Source: an uncultured Woeseiaceae bacterium (GTDB taxonomy: Bacteria > Pseudomonadota > Gammaproteobacteria > Woeseiales > Woeseiaceae). From it: 7,539 nt of DNA. Each line of letters opens with the position of its first letter. Within the stretch, counting starts at the first letter, position 1. Position numbers and translations under genes: made by a program. The notes beneath the pieces were generated by a model that saw only the letters and a program-made list of their open reading frames with translations, was not told where the DNA came from and did not search any database. Where the stretch lies: NCBI GenBank assembly GCA_947259435.1, contig CAMYMP010000021.1:1-7539 (forward strand), written 5' to 3'. Positions 1 through 7,211 of the stretch are shown piece by piece.

Positions 1-720
1 TGGCTGAAGACGCCATTGGGCGACGCGCTGGTGCAGCAGGAAAGCCGCATCGTCGAGGAGGCCCTCGACGGCATATTCGGTGAGCAGTGCCTGCAGCTCG
101 GCTTGTGGGGCGAGCAGAATACCTTTCTGCGGCACGCACGCACGCAGCGCAACTGGCTGATTGACGAGGCCGCGAGCGATGGCGGTCCCTCGGTCATCGG
201 GCAGCTGCATCGGCTGCCGGTCTCGAGCGATACGATCGACTGTGTCGTGCTGCCACACGTGCTCGACTACAGCGACCGGCCGCACGCGATACTGCGCGAG
301 GTCGATCGGGTCCTGACAGCGCACGGGCATCTCGTGATACTCGGATTCAAGACCGGCGGATTGTGGGGCGTGCGGCGCCTGGTTCCCGGCGCCGGCCTGC
401 CGCCGGACGCGCATCACCTCGTACCGGAGCGGCGTCTGCGAGACTGGTTGAAGCTACTCGACCTGCGCATCCACGGCGTTACGCGTTTCTTTTTCCGCTG
501 GCCGTTGCCGGGTATTCGCCGCGCGACCTCGTCGCGTTGGGAACGGCGCGGGCAGCGCTGGTGGCCGGAGTTGGCGGCTTGCTATATGCTCACGGCCCAG
601 AAACGTGTCAGCACGTTGACGCCCGTGCGCCCCGTGTGGCGGCGCAAACCGAAGGTCGTCGCCGGGCTGGCAGAAACCACCAATCGAGTCTCCCGCATCC
701 GTTTTGACCAAGACAGTTGA
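1..720 (+). CDS. YafS-like class I SAM-dependent methyltransferase (5' end outside window)
   Basis: This is the 3' part of a gene. The frame is open from base 1 and encodes WLKTPLG before the first possible internal start (TTG at 16). That resembles the early part of this family, so the true start is probably a little to the left. The best-conserved part is [19 protein letters not shown] (about bases 214-270), followed by an [10 protein letters not shown] helix and an HGHLVILGF strand: the second half of a Methyltransf_11 fold. E. coli YafS, as I remember it, has closely similar segments (a DVCLLAHTL-like strand, LLREADRVL, LVISGF, GLRKLVP) and also lies beside rnhA and dnaQ. The usual acidic, glycine-rich SAM motif I is not obvious; [10 protein letters not shown] stands where it should be. 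Substrate and true activity are unknown. The basic C-terminal tail overlaps rnhA by 17 bases, which suggests co-transcription. Confidence 0.85.
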   Translation, partial: WLKTPLGDALVQQESRIVEEALDGIFGEQCLQLGLWGEQNTFLRHARTQRNWLIDEAASDGGPSVIGQLHRLPVSSDTIDCVVLPHVLDYSDRPHAILREVDRVLTAHGHLVILGFKTGGLWGVRRLVPGAGLPPDAHHLVPERRLRDWLKLLDLRIHGVTRFFFRWPLPGIRRATSSRWERRGQRWWPELAACYMLTAQKRVSTLTPVRPVWRRKPKVVAGLAETTNRVSRIRFDQDS

Positions 721-1138
721 GATCTACACCGACGGCGCCTGTCGAGGCAATCCGGGACCGGGTGGCTGGGGCGTACTCCTGATCGCAGGTAAGCGTCGCA
801 AGACGATGCACGGCGGTGATCCCGAAACGACGAACAATCGCATGGAGCTGACGGCCGCGATCGAGGCGTTGAATGCGCTCAACGGTGCGCGCAGAGTGCG
901 CCTGCACACCGATTCGAAATACGTCATGCACGGCATCACCGAGTGGATGGACAACTGGAAAGCGCGCGGCTGGAAGACCGCGGCGAGAAAGCCCGTGAAA
1001 AACAAGGATCTGTGGCAGGCTCTGGACGATGCGCAAGGGCGCCACGAGATCGAGTGGGTGTGGGTGAAGGGTCACGACGGCGATCCCGGAAACGAAGAGG
1101 CGGACGAGCTGGCGAATCGTGGTATAGATGAGCTATGA
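704..1138 (+). CDS. rnhA: Ribonuclease HI
   Basis: Cytoplasmic endonuclease that cuts the RNA strand of RNA-DNA hybrids, acting on R-loops and on RNA primers left by replication. The 144-residue protein covers the whole family length. All catalytic residues fall at E. coli numbering: D10 in YTDGAC, E48 in MELTA, D70 in HTDSKY, H124 in [13 protein letters not shown] and D134. The basic substrate-handle region with its tryptophans ([20 protein letters not shown], residues 81-100) is present. The start is the TTG at 704. It is favoured because it gives exactly the E. coli numbering and no ATG or GTG lies just upstream in frame. No clear Shine-Dalgarno sequence precedes it, and it lies inside the end of the methyltransferase gene, so translation may depend on coupling. 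The 3' end overlaps dnaQ by 4 bases (ATGA). In E. coli rnhA and dnaQ are divergent; here they are in tandem. Confidence 0.97.
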   Translation: MTKTVEIYTDGACRGNPGPGGWGVLLIAGKRRKTMHGGDPETTNNRMELTAAIEALNALNGARRVRLHTDSKYVMHGITEWMDNWKARGWKTAARKPVKNKDLWQALDDAQGRHEIEWVWVKGHDGDPGNEEADELANRGIDEL

Positions 1139-1851
1139 GACAAATCGTCTTAGATACGGAAACCACGGGCCTGTCGACCAGTCACGGCCACCGCATCATC
1201 GAAATCGGCTGTATCGAACTCGTGAATCGTCGCCTGACGGGCCGTGAATTTCATCGTTTCCTGAATCCCGACCGGGACATAGACGAAGGTGCAGAAGCCG
1301 TGCACGGGATCAGCCGCCTTGATCTGGAGACGGCACCGCGCTTTCCCGAAGTCGTCGACGACCTGCTCGATTTTCTAAAAGATGCGGAACTCGTAATTCA
1401 CAATGCCGAATTCGACGTCGGCTTCATCGAACACGAGCTCAACCTCATGCAGCATGCGCAACCGAAGATCACGCATCACGCGACGGTGCTCGATACGCTG
1501 AAGGTCGCGCGGCAGATGCACCCGGGGCAGCGCAACAGCCTCGACGCATTGTGCAAACGCTATGACGTTGACGCGTCGAAACGCGACGTGCACGGCGCGC
1601 TGATCGATGCCGAGCTGCTGGCACGCGTCTACCTCGCGATGACGGGCGGCCAGACCGCGCTGTCGCTGGACGCGGACATCGAGCAGGCGGCAAGGAGTGT
1701 GCAGGCCTCAACCGGCGCGCAACGAGACGGCGACCTCAACCTCGCTGTCATCAAAGCGAGCGCGGATGAAGTCGCAGCGCATGAGGCAATGCTCGAGACT
1801 TTAAGAAAATCAGGGACTTGTGTCTGGGACGAGTCCCACAGGGATCGCTGA
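1135..1851 (+). CDS. dnaQ: DNA polymerase III epsilon subunit, 3'-5' proofreading exonuclease
   Basis: Proofreading subunit of the replicative DNA polymerase; it removes mispaired 3' ends and works bound to the alpha subunit. The DEDDh exonuclease domain fills residues 1 to about 170: Exo I LDTETTG with D7 and E9, Exo [11 protein letters not shown] with D94, and Exo [17 protein letters not shown] with H153 and D158. QTALSL at residues 173-178 sits where E. coli epsilon has its beta-clamp-binding QxxMxF-type motif. The C-terminal stretch [20 protein letters not shown] resembles the alpha-binding tail of E. coli epsilon. The 238-residue length is normal. The ATG at 1135 overlaps the rnhA stop as ATGA, a usual sign of translational coupling. 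A hairpin covers the stop codon. No key residue is missing. Confidence 0.97.
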   Translation: MRQIVLDTETTGLSTSHGHRIIEIGCIELVNRRLTGREFHRFLNPDRDIDEGAEAVHGISRLDLETAPRFPEVVDDLLDFLKDAELVIHNAEFDVGFIEHELNLMQHAQPKITHHATVLDTLKVARQMHPGQRNSLDALCKRYDVDASKRDVHGALIDAELLARVYLAMTGGQTALSLDADIEQAARSVQASTGAQRDGDLNLAVIKASADEVAAHEAMLETLRKSGTCVWDESHRDR

Positions 1852-1864
1852 CCGAGTCGGTCAG
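1848..1864 (+). other. Hairpin spanning the dnaQ stop codon
   Basis: CTGACCG, loop AGT, CGGTCAG: a perfect 7-bp stem that contains the TGA stop (1849-1851). No run of T follows (the next bases are GAGCCGG), so it is not a standard intrinsic terminator. Just upstream, competing stems can form around TGGGACGAGTCCCA (1825-1838). It could weaken read-through into nhaB or protect the 3' end of the upstream mRNA; that role is inferred. Confidence 0.4.
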
Positions 1865-1897
1865 GAGCCGGTTTGGCCGCCAGCGTGACTGGCAAAC

Positions 1898-1926
1898 TGT
1901 TCCGCATAGCCTAAACCGTCTAGAAT
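1898..1926 (+). promoter_or_regulatory. Possible sigma-70 promoter for nhaB
   Basis: TAGAAT at 1921-1926 matches the -10 consensus TATAAT at five of six bases and lies 28 bases before the nhaB start, in a 103-base spacer. The -35 region is poor: TGTTCC at 1898-1903 with a 17-base spacer has little likeness to TTGACA. It may be weak or need an activator. Supported by position and the -10 box only. Confidence 0.35.
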
Positions 1927-1940
1927 CGCTCGTTCGCTCA

Positions 1941-1947
1941 AGAAGGA
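1941..1947 (+). promoter_or_regulatory. nhaB ribosome binding site
   Basis: AGAAGGA lies 7 bases before the ATG at 1955. It is the clearest Shine-Dalgarno sequence in the window and fixes the nhaB start. The other starts here are mostly coupled to the gene before or weakly signalled. Confidence 0.8.
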
Positions 1948-1954
1948 AAACAAT

Positions 1955-3454
1955 ATGCCGCACACGACAGCGGGGGCGCTGCGCGCGAACTTCCTCGGCA
2001 ATTCGCCGGTCTGGTACAAGAAGACGATCATCGCGTTCCTGATTCTGAACCCGATCCTGGTCGTCTACGACCCGTTCCTCGCCGGCTGGGTGCTGGTGCT
2101 GGAGTTCATTTTTACGCTGGCGATGGCGCTCAAATGCTATCCGCTGCAACCTGGCGGTTTGCTTGCGGTTGAAGGGATCGTGCTCGGACTGGCAACACCG
2201 GAAATGGTGTTTCACGAGGCCGAAGTGAATTTCCCGGTGATTATGCTGCTGATGTTCATGGTCGCGGGCATCTATTTCCTGCGCGAGATGCTGCTGTATA
2301 CGTTCACCAAAATTTTGCTCGGTGTGCGTTCGAAGATACTGCTATCGCTGCTGTTTTCGTTCACGGCGGCGTTTTTGTCGGCATTTCTCGATGCGCTGAC
2401 CGTGACGGCCGTGATCATCACCGTGGCTGTGGGTTTTTACGGCGTCTACCACAAAGTTGCCTCGGGCAAGAAAATGGATCTCGATCATGATCCTTCGACG
2501 GACGATGAGGTTGTCGACCTGCATCGCGAGGACCTGATCAAGTTTCGCTCGTTCCTCAGAAACCTGATGATGCACGGCGCCGTGGGCACGGCGCTCGGCG
2601 GCGTCACGACGCTGGTCGGTGAGCCGCAGAATCTGCTGATTGCCGAGATCATGGACTGGGAGTTCATGGAGTTCTTCTGGAAGATGGCGCACATCTCGAT
2701 GCCGGTGCTCGTTGTTGGTCTGCTCACCTGCGTCTTGCTCGAGGTAACCAAAACATTCGGTTACGGCGTGCAGCTGACGCCGAAGGTCCGCGAAGTTCTC
2801 GAGGAGTATGACCGGGAGATGACGGCAAAGCGCAGCACGGCCGAAAGCACGGTCATCGCTGTGCAGGCGGTTGTCGGCATCATTCTCGTTATTGTGCTTG
2901 GCAATCATCTGGCCGAGCCGGGTGTCGTCGGCCTGCTCGTCATCGTTCTTGCAACGGCGCTCAATGGCGTCACGGAAGAACATCGCATCGGCCACGCGTT
3001 CGAAGAGGCGCTGCCGTTTACGGCGCTGCTCGTCGTGTTCTTTGCGATCGTCGCCGTCATCGACAACCAGGGCCTGTTTTCACCAGTCATCGACTGGGTC
3101 ATGACCTACGACGGCAAGACTCAGGAAGCGCTGTTTTTTATGGCAAACGGCGTGTTGTCGATGATCAGTGACAACGTGTTTGTTGCGACCGTGTACATCA
3201 CCGAAGTGCAGGAGCTGTTCCTGAACGGTGAAATCACGCGCGATCAGTTCGACAAGCTGGCTATAGCAATCAACACCGGGACCAACATCCCGAGTGTCGC
3301 GACACCGAACGGCCAGGCGGCATTCTTATTCCTGTTGACGTCCGCGCTTGCGCCACTGATTCGGCTGTCGTACGGGCGCATGGTGTTCATGGCCCTGCCG
3401 TACACGATCACGATGAGCATAGCGGGTCTCCTCGCACTCTGGTACCTGGGCTAG
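1955..3454 (+). CDS. nhaB: Na+/H+ antiporter NhaB
   Basis: Inner-membrane antiporter that exports Na+ in exchange for H+, for sodium and pH balance. The 499-residue protein is about the length of E. coli NhaB (513) and matches it along its whole length. Visible family segments are [11 protein letters not shown] near the N-terminus, [20 protein letters not shown] (residues 49-64), [11 protein letters not shown] (98-108), [12 protein letters not shown] (139-150), GVGTALGGV- and [11 protein letters not shown] segments (about 210-227), [11 protein letters not shown] (353-363), ISDNVFV (404-410), and [18 protein letters not shown] (440-457) followed by [16 protein letters not shown]146 corresponds to the membrane aspartate (D147) reported to matter in Vibrio NhaB. 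About ten or more hydrophobic segments are visible. The hydrophilic loop at about 168-200 is rich in D, E and K. A clear ribosome binding site and a possible promoter precede it, so it is probably expressed separately from dnaQ. Confidence 0.97.
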   Translation: MPHTTAGALRANFLGNSPVWYKKTIIAFLILNPILVVYDPFLAGWVLVLEFIFTLAMALKCYPLQPGGLLAVEGIVLGLATPEMVFHEAEVNFPVIMLLMFMVAGIYFLREMLLYTFTKILLGVRSKILLSLLFSFTAAFLSAFLDALTVTAVIITVAVGFYGVYHKVASGKKMDLDHDPSTDDEVVDLHREDLIKFRSFLRNLMMHGAVGTALGGVTTLVGEPQNLLIAEIMDWEFMEFFWKMAHISMPVLVVGLLTCVLLEVTKTFGYGVQLTPKVREVLEEYDREMTAKRSTAESTVIAVQAVVGIILVIVLGNHLAEPGVVGLLVIVLATALNGVTEEHRIGHAFEEALPFTALLVVFFAIVAVIDNQGLFSPVIDWVMTYDGKTQEALFFMANGVLSMISDNVFVATVYITEVQELFLNGEITRDQFDKLAIAINTGTNIPSVATPNGQAAFLFLLTSALAPLIRLSYGRMVFMALPYTITMSIAGLLALWYLG

Positions 3455-3456
3455 CT

Positions 3457-3471
3457 GCGACGGATCGTCGC
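3457..3471 (+). other. Hairpin between nhaB and the dehydrogenase gene
   Basis: GCGACG, loop GAT, CGTCGC: a perfect 6-bp GC-rich stem starting 3 bases after the nhaB stop. A second small stem, GCGC-GAAAAT-GCGC (3470-3483), overlaps its end. No T-run follows, so a Rho-independent terminator is not supported. It may be an mRNA 3'-end stabiliser or a weak attenuator. The 51-base spacer holds nothing else I can support strongly. Confidence 0.35.
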
Positions 3472-3505
3472 GCGAAAATGCGCCACATGTGCTATGTAGA
3501 GCGCC

Positions 3506-4786
3506 ATGCCTTTTGATATCAACAAACTGCGCGTCGGCGTGATCGGCCTCGGCTACGTCGGGCTGCCGCTCGCGGTCGAATTCGGCAGGAAATACCCGAC
3601 GGTCGGCTTCGACGTCAAAGCCGACCGTGTTGCAGAACTCGAGGCGGGTATCGACTCGACGCTCGAGACCTCGGCAGAAGAACTCGACGCTGCCAAACAT
3701 CTGAGCTTCACGACCGATGCGGCGAAGATCGCCGACTGCAATTTCTATGTCGTGACCGTGCCGACACCGATCGGTGACAGCAATCGTCCGTTGCTGACGC
3801 CGTTACGCAACGCTAGCGAGACGCTCGGGGATGTCATCAAGAATGGCGATGTCGTCGTCTACGAATCGACCGTGTACCCGGGTGCGACTGAAGAGTTTTG
3901 CGTGCCGATCGTCGAGAAGGGCTCGGGCCTGACGATGAACGAGGACTTCTTCGTCGGCTACAGCCCCGAACGGATCAATCCGGGCGACAAAGAACATCGG
4001 CTGCCAACGATCCTCAAAGTCACCTCGGGCTCGACACGCGAGGCCGCGGACTTCATCGACAGCGTCTATCAGTCGATCATCACGGCCGGCACGCACAAAG
4101 CGTCGAGCATCAAGGTCGCCGAGGCGGCCAAGGTCATCGAGAACACCCAGCGCGACGTCAACATCGCCCTGATCAACGAACTCGCGATGATCTTCGAGCG
4201 CGTCGGCATCGACACCGAAGAAGTGCTCGAAGCGGCGGGCACTAAATGGAATTTCCTGCCGTTTCGCCCGGGTCTCGTTGGCGGGCACTGCATCGGCGTC
4301 GACCCGTATTATCTGACCTACAAAGCGCAGCAGCTCGGCTATCACCCGCAGATGATCCTGGCCGGCCGGCGCATCAACGACAACATGTCACAGTACGTTG
4401 CCTCGCAAGTCATCAAACAAATGGTGTCGCGCGGCATTCAGTTGCTAAAAGCGCGCGTCCTGATTCTCGGTCTCACGTTCAAGGAGAACTGCCCGGATGT
4501 GCGCAACACCAAAGTCGTCGAGATCGTCAATGAGCTCGCATCTTACGGCGCCAAAGTCGACGTCTGCGACCCGTGGGTCGATGCCGACGAAGCGAAATAC
4601 GAATACGGCATTGACCTGGTCAACGAACCCGAAAAAGGGGCGTATGATGTGGTGGTATTAGCAGTTGCGCACGATCAGTTCAGAGAACTGGGCGAGCAGG
4701 GCATTCGCGACTTTGGCAAGGAAACGTCGGTTCTTTACGACATCAAGTACGTGCTGCCGGCGGATGCCGTCGACGATCGATTGTAA
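3506..4786 (+). CDS. tviB: UDP-N-acetylglucosamine/galactosamine 6-dehydrogenase (TviB/WbpO type)
   Basis: NAD-dependent cytoplasmic enzyme that oxidises C6 of a UDP-N-acetylhexosamine in two steps to the uronic acid, a building block for capsule or O-antigen. The 426-residue protein matches S. Typhi TviB (425 residues as I recall) from end to end. The Rossmann motif GLGYVG is at residues 14-19. [13 protein letters not shown] (118-130) and [10 protein letters not shown] (151-160, E155) are the usual family segments. The catalytic-domain helix [19 protein letters not shown] carries K209 and N213. The active-site cysteine is C262 in [17 protein letters not shown]. The UDP-binding C-terminal domain has [15 protein letters not shown] (321-335), and the tail ends [13 protein letters not shown] like TviB. 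Against UDP-glucose dehydrogenase (Ugd), the [20 protein letters not shown] and KENCPD forms favour the HexNAc group; GlcNAc versus GalNAc cannot be decided. No good Shine-Dalgarno sequence precedes the ATG. It begins a four-gene polysaccharide run. Confidence 0.93.
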   Translation: MPFDINKLRVGVIGLGYVGLPLAVEFGRKYPTVGFDVKADRVAELEAGIDSTLETSAEELDAAKHLSFTTDAAKIADCNFYVVTVPTPIGDSNRPLLTPLRNASETLGDVIKNGDVVVYESTVYPGATEEFCVPIVEKGSGLTMNEDFFVGYSPERINPGDKEHRLPTILKVTSGSTREAADFIDSVYQSIITAGTHKASSIKVAEAAKVIENTQRDVNIALINELAMIFERVGIDTEEVLEAAGTKWNFLPFRPGLVGGHCIGVDPYYLTYKAQQLGYHPQMILAGRRINDNMSQYVASQVIKQMVSRGIQLLKARVLILGLTFKENCPDVRNTKVVEIVNELASYGAKVDVCDPWVDADEAKYEYGIDLVNEPEKGAYDVVVLAVAHDQFRELGEQGIRDFGKETSVLYDIKYVLPADAVDDRL

Positions 4787-4788
4787 GG
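4784..4788 (+). promoter_or_regulatory. Ribosome binding site of the epimerase gene
   Basis: TAAGG overlaps the TAA stop of the dehydrogenase gene and lies 10 bases before the GTG at 4799. It supports that GTG as the start, since the protein then opens directly with the Rossmann strand [13 protein letters not shown]. The spacing is slightly long. Confidence 0.45.
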
Positions 4789-4798
4789 TTTAGCTAAC

Positions 4799-5824
4799 GT
4801 GAAAATTCTCGTCACAGGTGCCGCAGGATTCATCGGCTTCTTCACCGCGAAGCAGCTGCTCGAGCGCGGCGAGACCGTCGTCGGCCTCGATAACTTCAAC
4901 GCCTATTACGACGTCACTCTGAAAGAATCGCGGGCCGCAGTTCTCGACGGCTTCGACAATTTTTCGATGGTGCGCATCGACCTCGCGGACCGCGAGGCCA
5001 TGGACGCATTATTTGCCAAAGAGAAGTTCGACAAAGTCGTGCATCTCGCGGCACAGGCCGGCGTGCGCTACTCGCTCGAGAATCCGCATGCCTATATCGA
5101 CAGCAATATCGTCGGCACGCTGCACATCCTCGAAGGCTGCCGTCACAACGACGTCGAACACCTAGTCTACGCGTCGTCGAGCTCGGTGTATGGCGCGAAC
5201 ACGACGATGCCGTTCTCGATCCACCAGAACGTCGATCACCCGCTGGCCTTGTACGGCGCCACGAAGAAAGCCAATGAGCTCATGGCGCATACGTACGCGA
5301 ACCTGTACGAGCTGCCGACAACGGGCCTGAGATTCTTCACGGTTTACGGCCCGTTCGGGCGACCCGACATGGCCCTGTTCATGTTCACGAAGAACATCAT
5401 CGAAGGTAAGCCGATCGACGTGTTCAACTTCGGCAAGCACAAGCGGGATTTCACGTACATCGATGACATCGTCGAGGGCGTCATCCGCACAATGGACAAT
5501 ACGGCGACGCCGAACGCAGACTGGGACCCGGCCACGCCGGATCCGGGCACGAGCCGTGCCCCGTACCGTATCTACAACATCGGCAACCAGCAGCCTGTCG
5601 AGCTCATGGATTACATCGGGGCCATCGAGGAGTGCGTGGGCAGGAAAGCCGAGATGAACCTGCTGCCGCTGCAGCCCGGCGATGTGCCTGACACCTGGGC
5701 CGATACCACGGACCTGGCTGCCGACGTTGGCTACCAGCCCGCCACGCCCATCGAAGTCGGTGTCAAGAAGTTCGTTGAATGGTATCTTGAGTTCTACAAG
5801 GTTGACCTGAAAAGAACTGCATAA
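4799..5824 (+). CDS. NAD-dependent UDP-uronate 4-epimerase (CapI/LpsL/WbnF type SDR)
   Basis: Extended short-chain dehydrogenase/reductase that most likely inverts C4 of a UDP-uronic acid; the characterised family reaction is UDP-glucuronate to UDP-galacturonate. The 341 residues are complete. The GTG start is followed by the NAD-binding motif GAAGFIG (7-13) and the acidic D31 in [27 protein letters not shown] (82-96) is a hallmark of the UDP-glucuronate 4-epimerase group. Catalytic residues are the serines of YASSSSVYG (124-132) and Y152/K156 in [29 protein letters not shown], the [12 protein letters not shown] segment (216-227) and [17 protein letters not shown] are also typical. It lies 12 bases after the dehydrogenase gene, so the two are surely co-transcribed. 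Because that gene makes a HexNAc uronate, this enzyme might act on UDP-GlcNAcA/GalNAcA instead; that is inference. It does not resemble the TviC/WbpP epimerases closely. Confidence 0.9.
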   Translation: MKILVTGAAGFIGFFTAKQLLERGETVVGLDNFNAYYDVTLKESRAAVLDGFDNFSMVRIDLADREAMDALFAKEKFDKVVHLAAQAGVRYSLENPHAYIDSNIVGTLHILEGCRHNDVEHLVYASSSSVYGANTTMPFSIHQNVDHPLALYGATKKANELMAHTYANLYELPTTGLRFFTVYGPFGRPDMALFMFTKNIIEGKPIDVFNFGKHKRDFTYIDDIVEGVIRTMDNTATPNADWDPATPDPGTSRAPYRIYNIGNQQPVELMDYIGAIEECVGRKAEMNLLPLQPGDVPDTWADTTDLAADVGYQPATPIEVGVKKFVEWYLEFYKVDLKRTA

Positions 5825-5833
5825 GAGCGAAGC

Positions 5834-7211
5834 GTGGCCAACGCCTATACCGACCGAAAACTCTCTGCCCGCTATCCGACCGATCTCGCCGCCTGGAAAG
5901 GCCTGGCGAAGCATTATCGCGAGGATATGCGGGATCGAACGCTGCGTGAGCTGTTTGCGCGCGACAAGAAGCGTGCCGAGCGCTACAGCGTCGCGGCCAA
6001 TGACCTCGTACTCGATTTCTCGAAGACCCATGTCAATGCGACGACGCGCAAGCTACTTGTGCAGTTGGCCCGGCAGTCGGATGTTGCGGCCGCGATCGAG
6101 GCCATGTTCTCGGGCGAGCACATCAACAAGACCGAGGATCGCGCGGTTCTGCACGGGGCATTGCGCGCCAAGATCTCCGATACCGTAGCGCTCGAGACGC
6201 CCGGCGTGCCCGAAGTCTGGGAAGTGCTGGCGCGCATGGAGTCTTTCGTCGACGACGTGCACAGCGGCAAGATCAAGGGCAGCACGGGGAAGCGGCTGAC
6301 CGACATCGTCAACATTGGCATCGGCGGCTCCGACCTCGGTCCCGTCATGGCGAGTCTTGCGCTGCGGCCCTACTGGCAGGACGGCATGCGCTTTCACAGC
6401 GTATCGAATATCGACGTATCATTTCGTGGCGGCTTCGACCAATCATGCGGCGATGGACGAGTTCGGCATCCGGGCCGATTTCCGCTTCGGCTTCTGGGAC
6501 TGGGTCGGTGGCCGCTACTCGCTGTGGTCGGCCGTGGGGCTCTCGCTGGCGCTGGTCGTCGGCATGGATGTGTTCAAGGCGATGCTCTCGGGCGGGCGGC
6601 GCATGGATCTCCATTTCCGGCAGACCGCCTTTGACGAGAATATGCCTGTGCTGCTCGCGCTGCTCGGTGTCTGGTACAACAACTTCTTCGGCGCCCAATC
6701 CCAGGCAATCCTGCCGTATGACAATCGCCTCGAGCGCTTCCCGGCTTACTTGCAGCAACTGCAAATGGAGTCCAGTGGCAAGAGTGTGCGCATGGACGGC
6801 AAGCCCGTGCGCTGCGACACGGGCATGGTCATCTGGGGCGAGGCGGGCAACAATGCGCAGCATTCGTTCATGCAGCTCATGCACCAGGGAACACGGTTCG
6901 TGCCAGTCGATTTCATCCTGCCGGCGAAGTCGTCCGGCAACGCGCAGGCGCAGCAGGATCTCGCGATCGCCAATTGCCGAGCTCAGGCAACGGCGCTCAT
7001 GGAAGGGACCACGGATAAGGATCTCGAGCCCTGGCGCGTGCACAAAGGCAACCGACCGAGCAACACGATTCACTTCGAGCAGCTCACGCCTGAAGTACTT
7101 GGCCAGCTCATTGCGCTCTACGAGCACAAGGTGTTCGTCGAGGGCGTGATCTGGGGCATCGACTCGTTCGACCAGTGGGGCGTCGAGCTGGGTAAGAAAC
7201 TCGCGCGATGA
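5834..7211 (+). pseudogene. pgi: Glucose-6-phosphate isomerase, disrupted by internal deletion and frameshift
   Basis: Intact Pgi interconverts glucose-6-phosphate and fructose-6-phosphate, linking glycolysis to sugar-nucleotide synthesis. The first half (GTG at 5834, residues 1-194) is normal: AAWKGL near the N-terminus, MFSGEHINKTEDRAVLH, DIVNIGIGGSDLGP (157-170), then HSVSNID. From about 6417 the homology continues in another frame with YHFVAASTN, FGFWDWVGGRYSLWSAVGLS, and GVWYNNFFGAQSQAILPYD. The glutamate (6768-6770, MESSGK), histidine (6861-6863, AQHSF) and lysine (7194-7196, VELGK) equivalent to the E. coli active-site residues 355, 386 and 514 are all present. What E. coli has between SNVD and HFAALSTN, about 53 residues with SKTFTT, is missing. 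As it stands, the first frame ends at 6634 after 266 residues, without any of those three residues. The C-terminus also stops about 30 residues sooner than in E. coli. A true deletion or an assembly fault are both possible. Co-operonic, 9 bases after the epimerase gene. Confidence 0.93.
6413..6422 (+). other. Deletion/frame junction inside pgi
   Basis: Codon GAC at 6413-6415 (D of SNID) is the last codon that fits Pgi in the first frame. CAT at 6420-6422 (H of HFVAAST) is the first that clearly fits in the second frame. The frame change requires a loss of 3n+2 bases. With E. coli spacing (53 codons, 4 bases remaining) the loss is about 155 bp. Three near-copies of TATCGA/TATCAT (6402, 6409, 6417) sit at the junction. 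Confidence 0.8.

Noticed and set aside
132..146. Tetranucleotide GCAC repeated about 3.7 times, as a possible phase-variation tract.
   Set aside because: Too few copies to be unstable, and it lies in an ordinary coding stretch.
1852..1954. A tRNA gene after dnaQ, as E. coli has tRNA-Asp near dnaQ.
   Set aside because: The spacer has no cloverleaf-type stems or T-loop sequence.
2342..2995. Minus-strand open frame of 217 codons opposite nhaB.
   Set aside because: Shadow of nhaB; the product is rich in H, R, D and Q as expected from reading hydrophobic membrane codons backwards.
3455..3505. Intrinsic terminator after nhaB.
   Set aside because: The GC-rich hairpin is real, but no T-run follows, so Rho-independent termination is not supported.
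5162..6031. Minus-strand open frame of 289 codons opposite the epimerase and pgi genes.
   Set aside because: It is the shadow of strongly conserved plus-strand genes in GC-rich DNA; its translation is rich in R, V and H with no recognisable domain.
6390..6640. Programmed ribosomal frameshift as the explanation for the two pgi frames.
   Set aside because: No slippery heptamer is seen at the junction, and a frameshift could not supply the missing conserved 50 or so residues.
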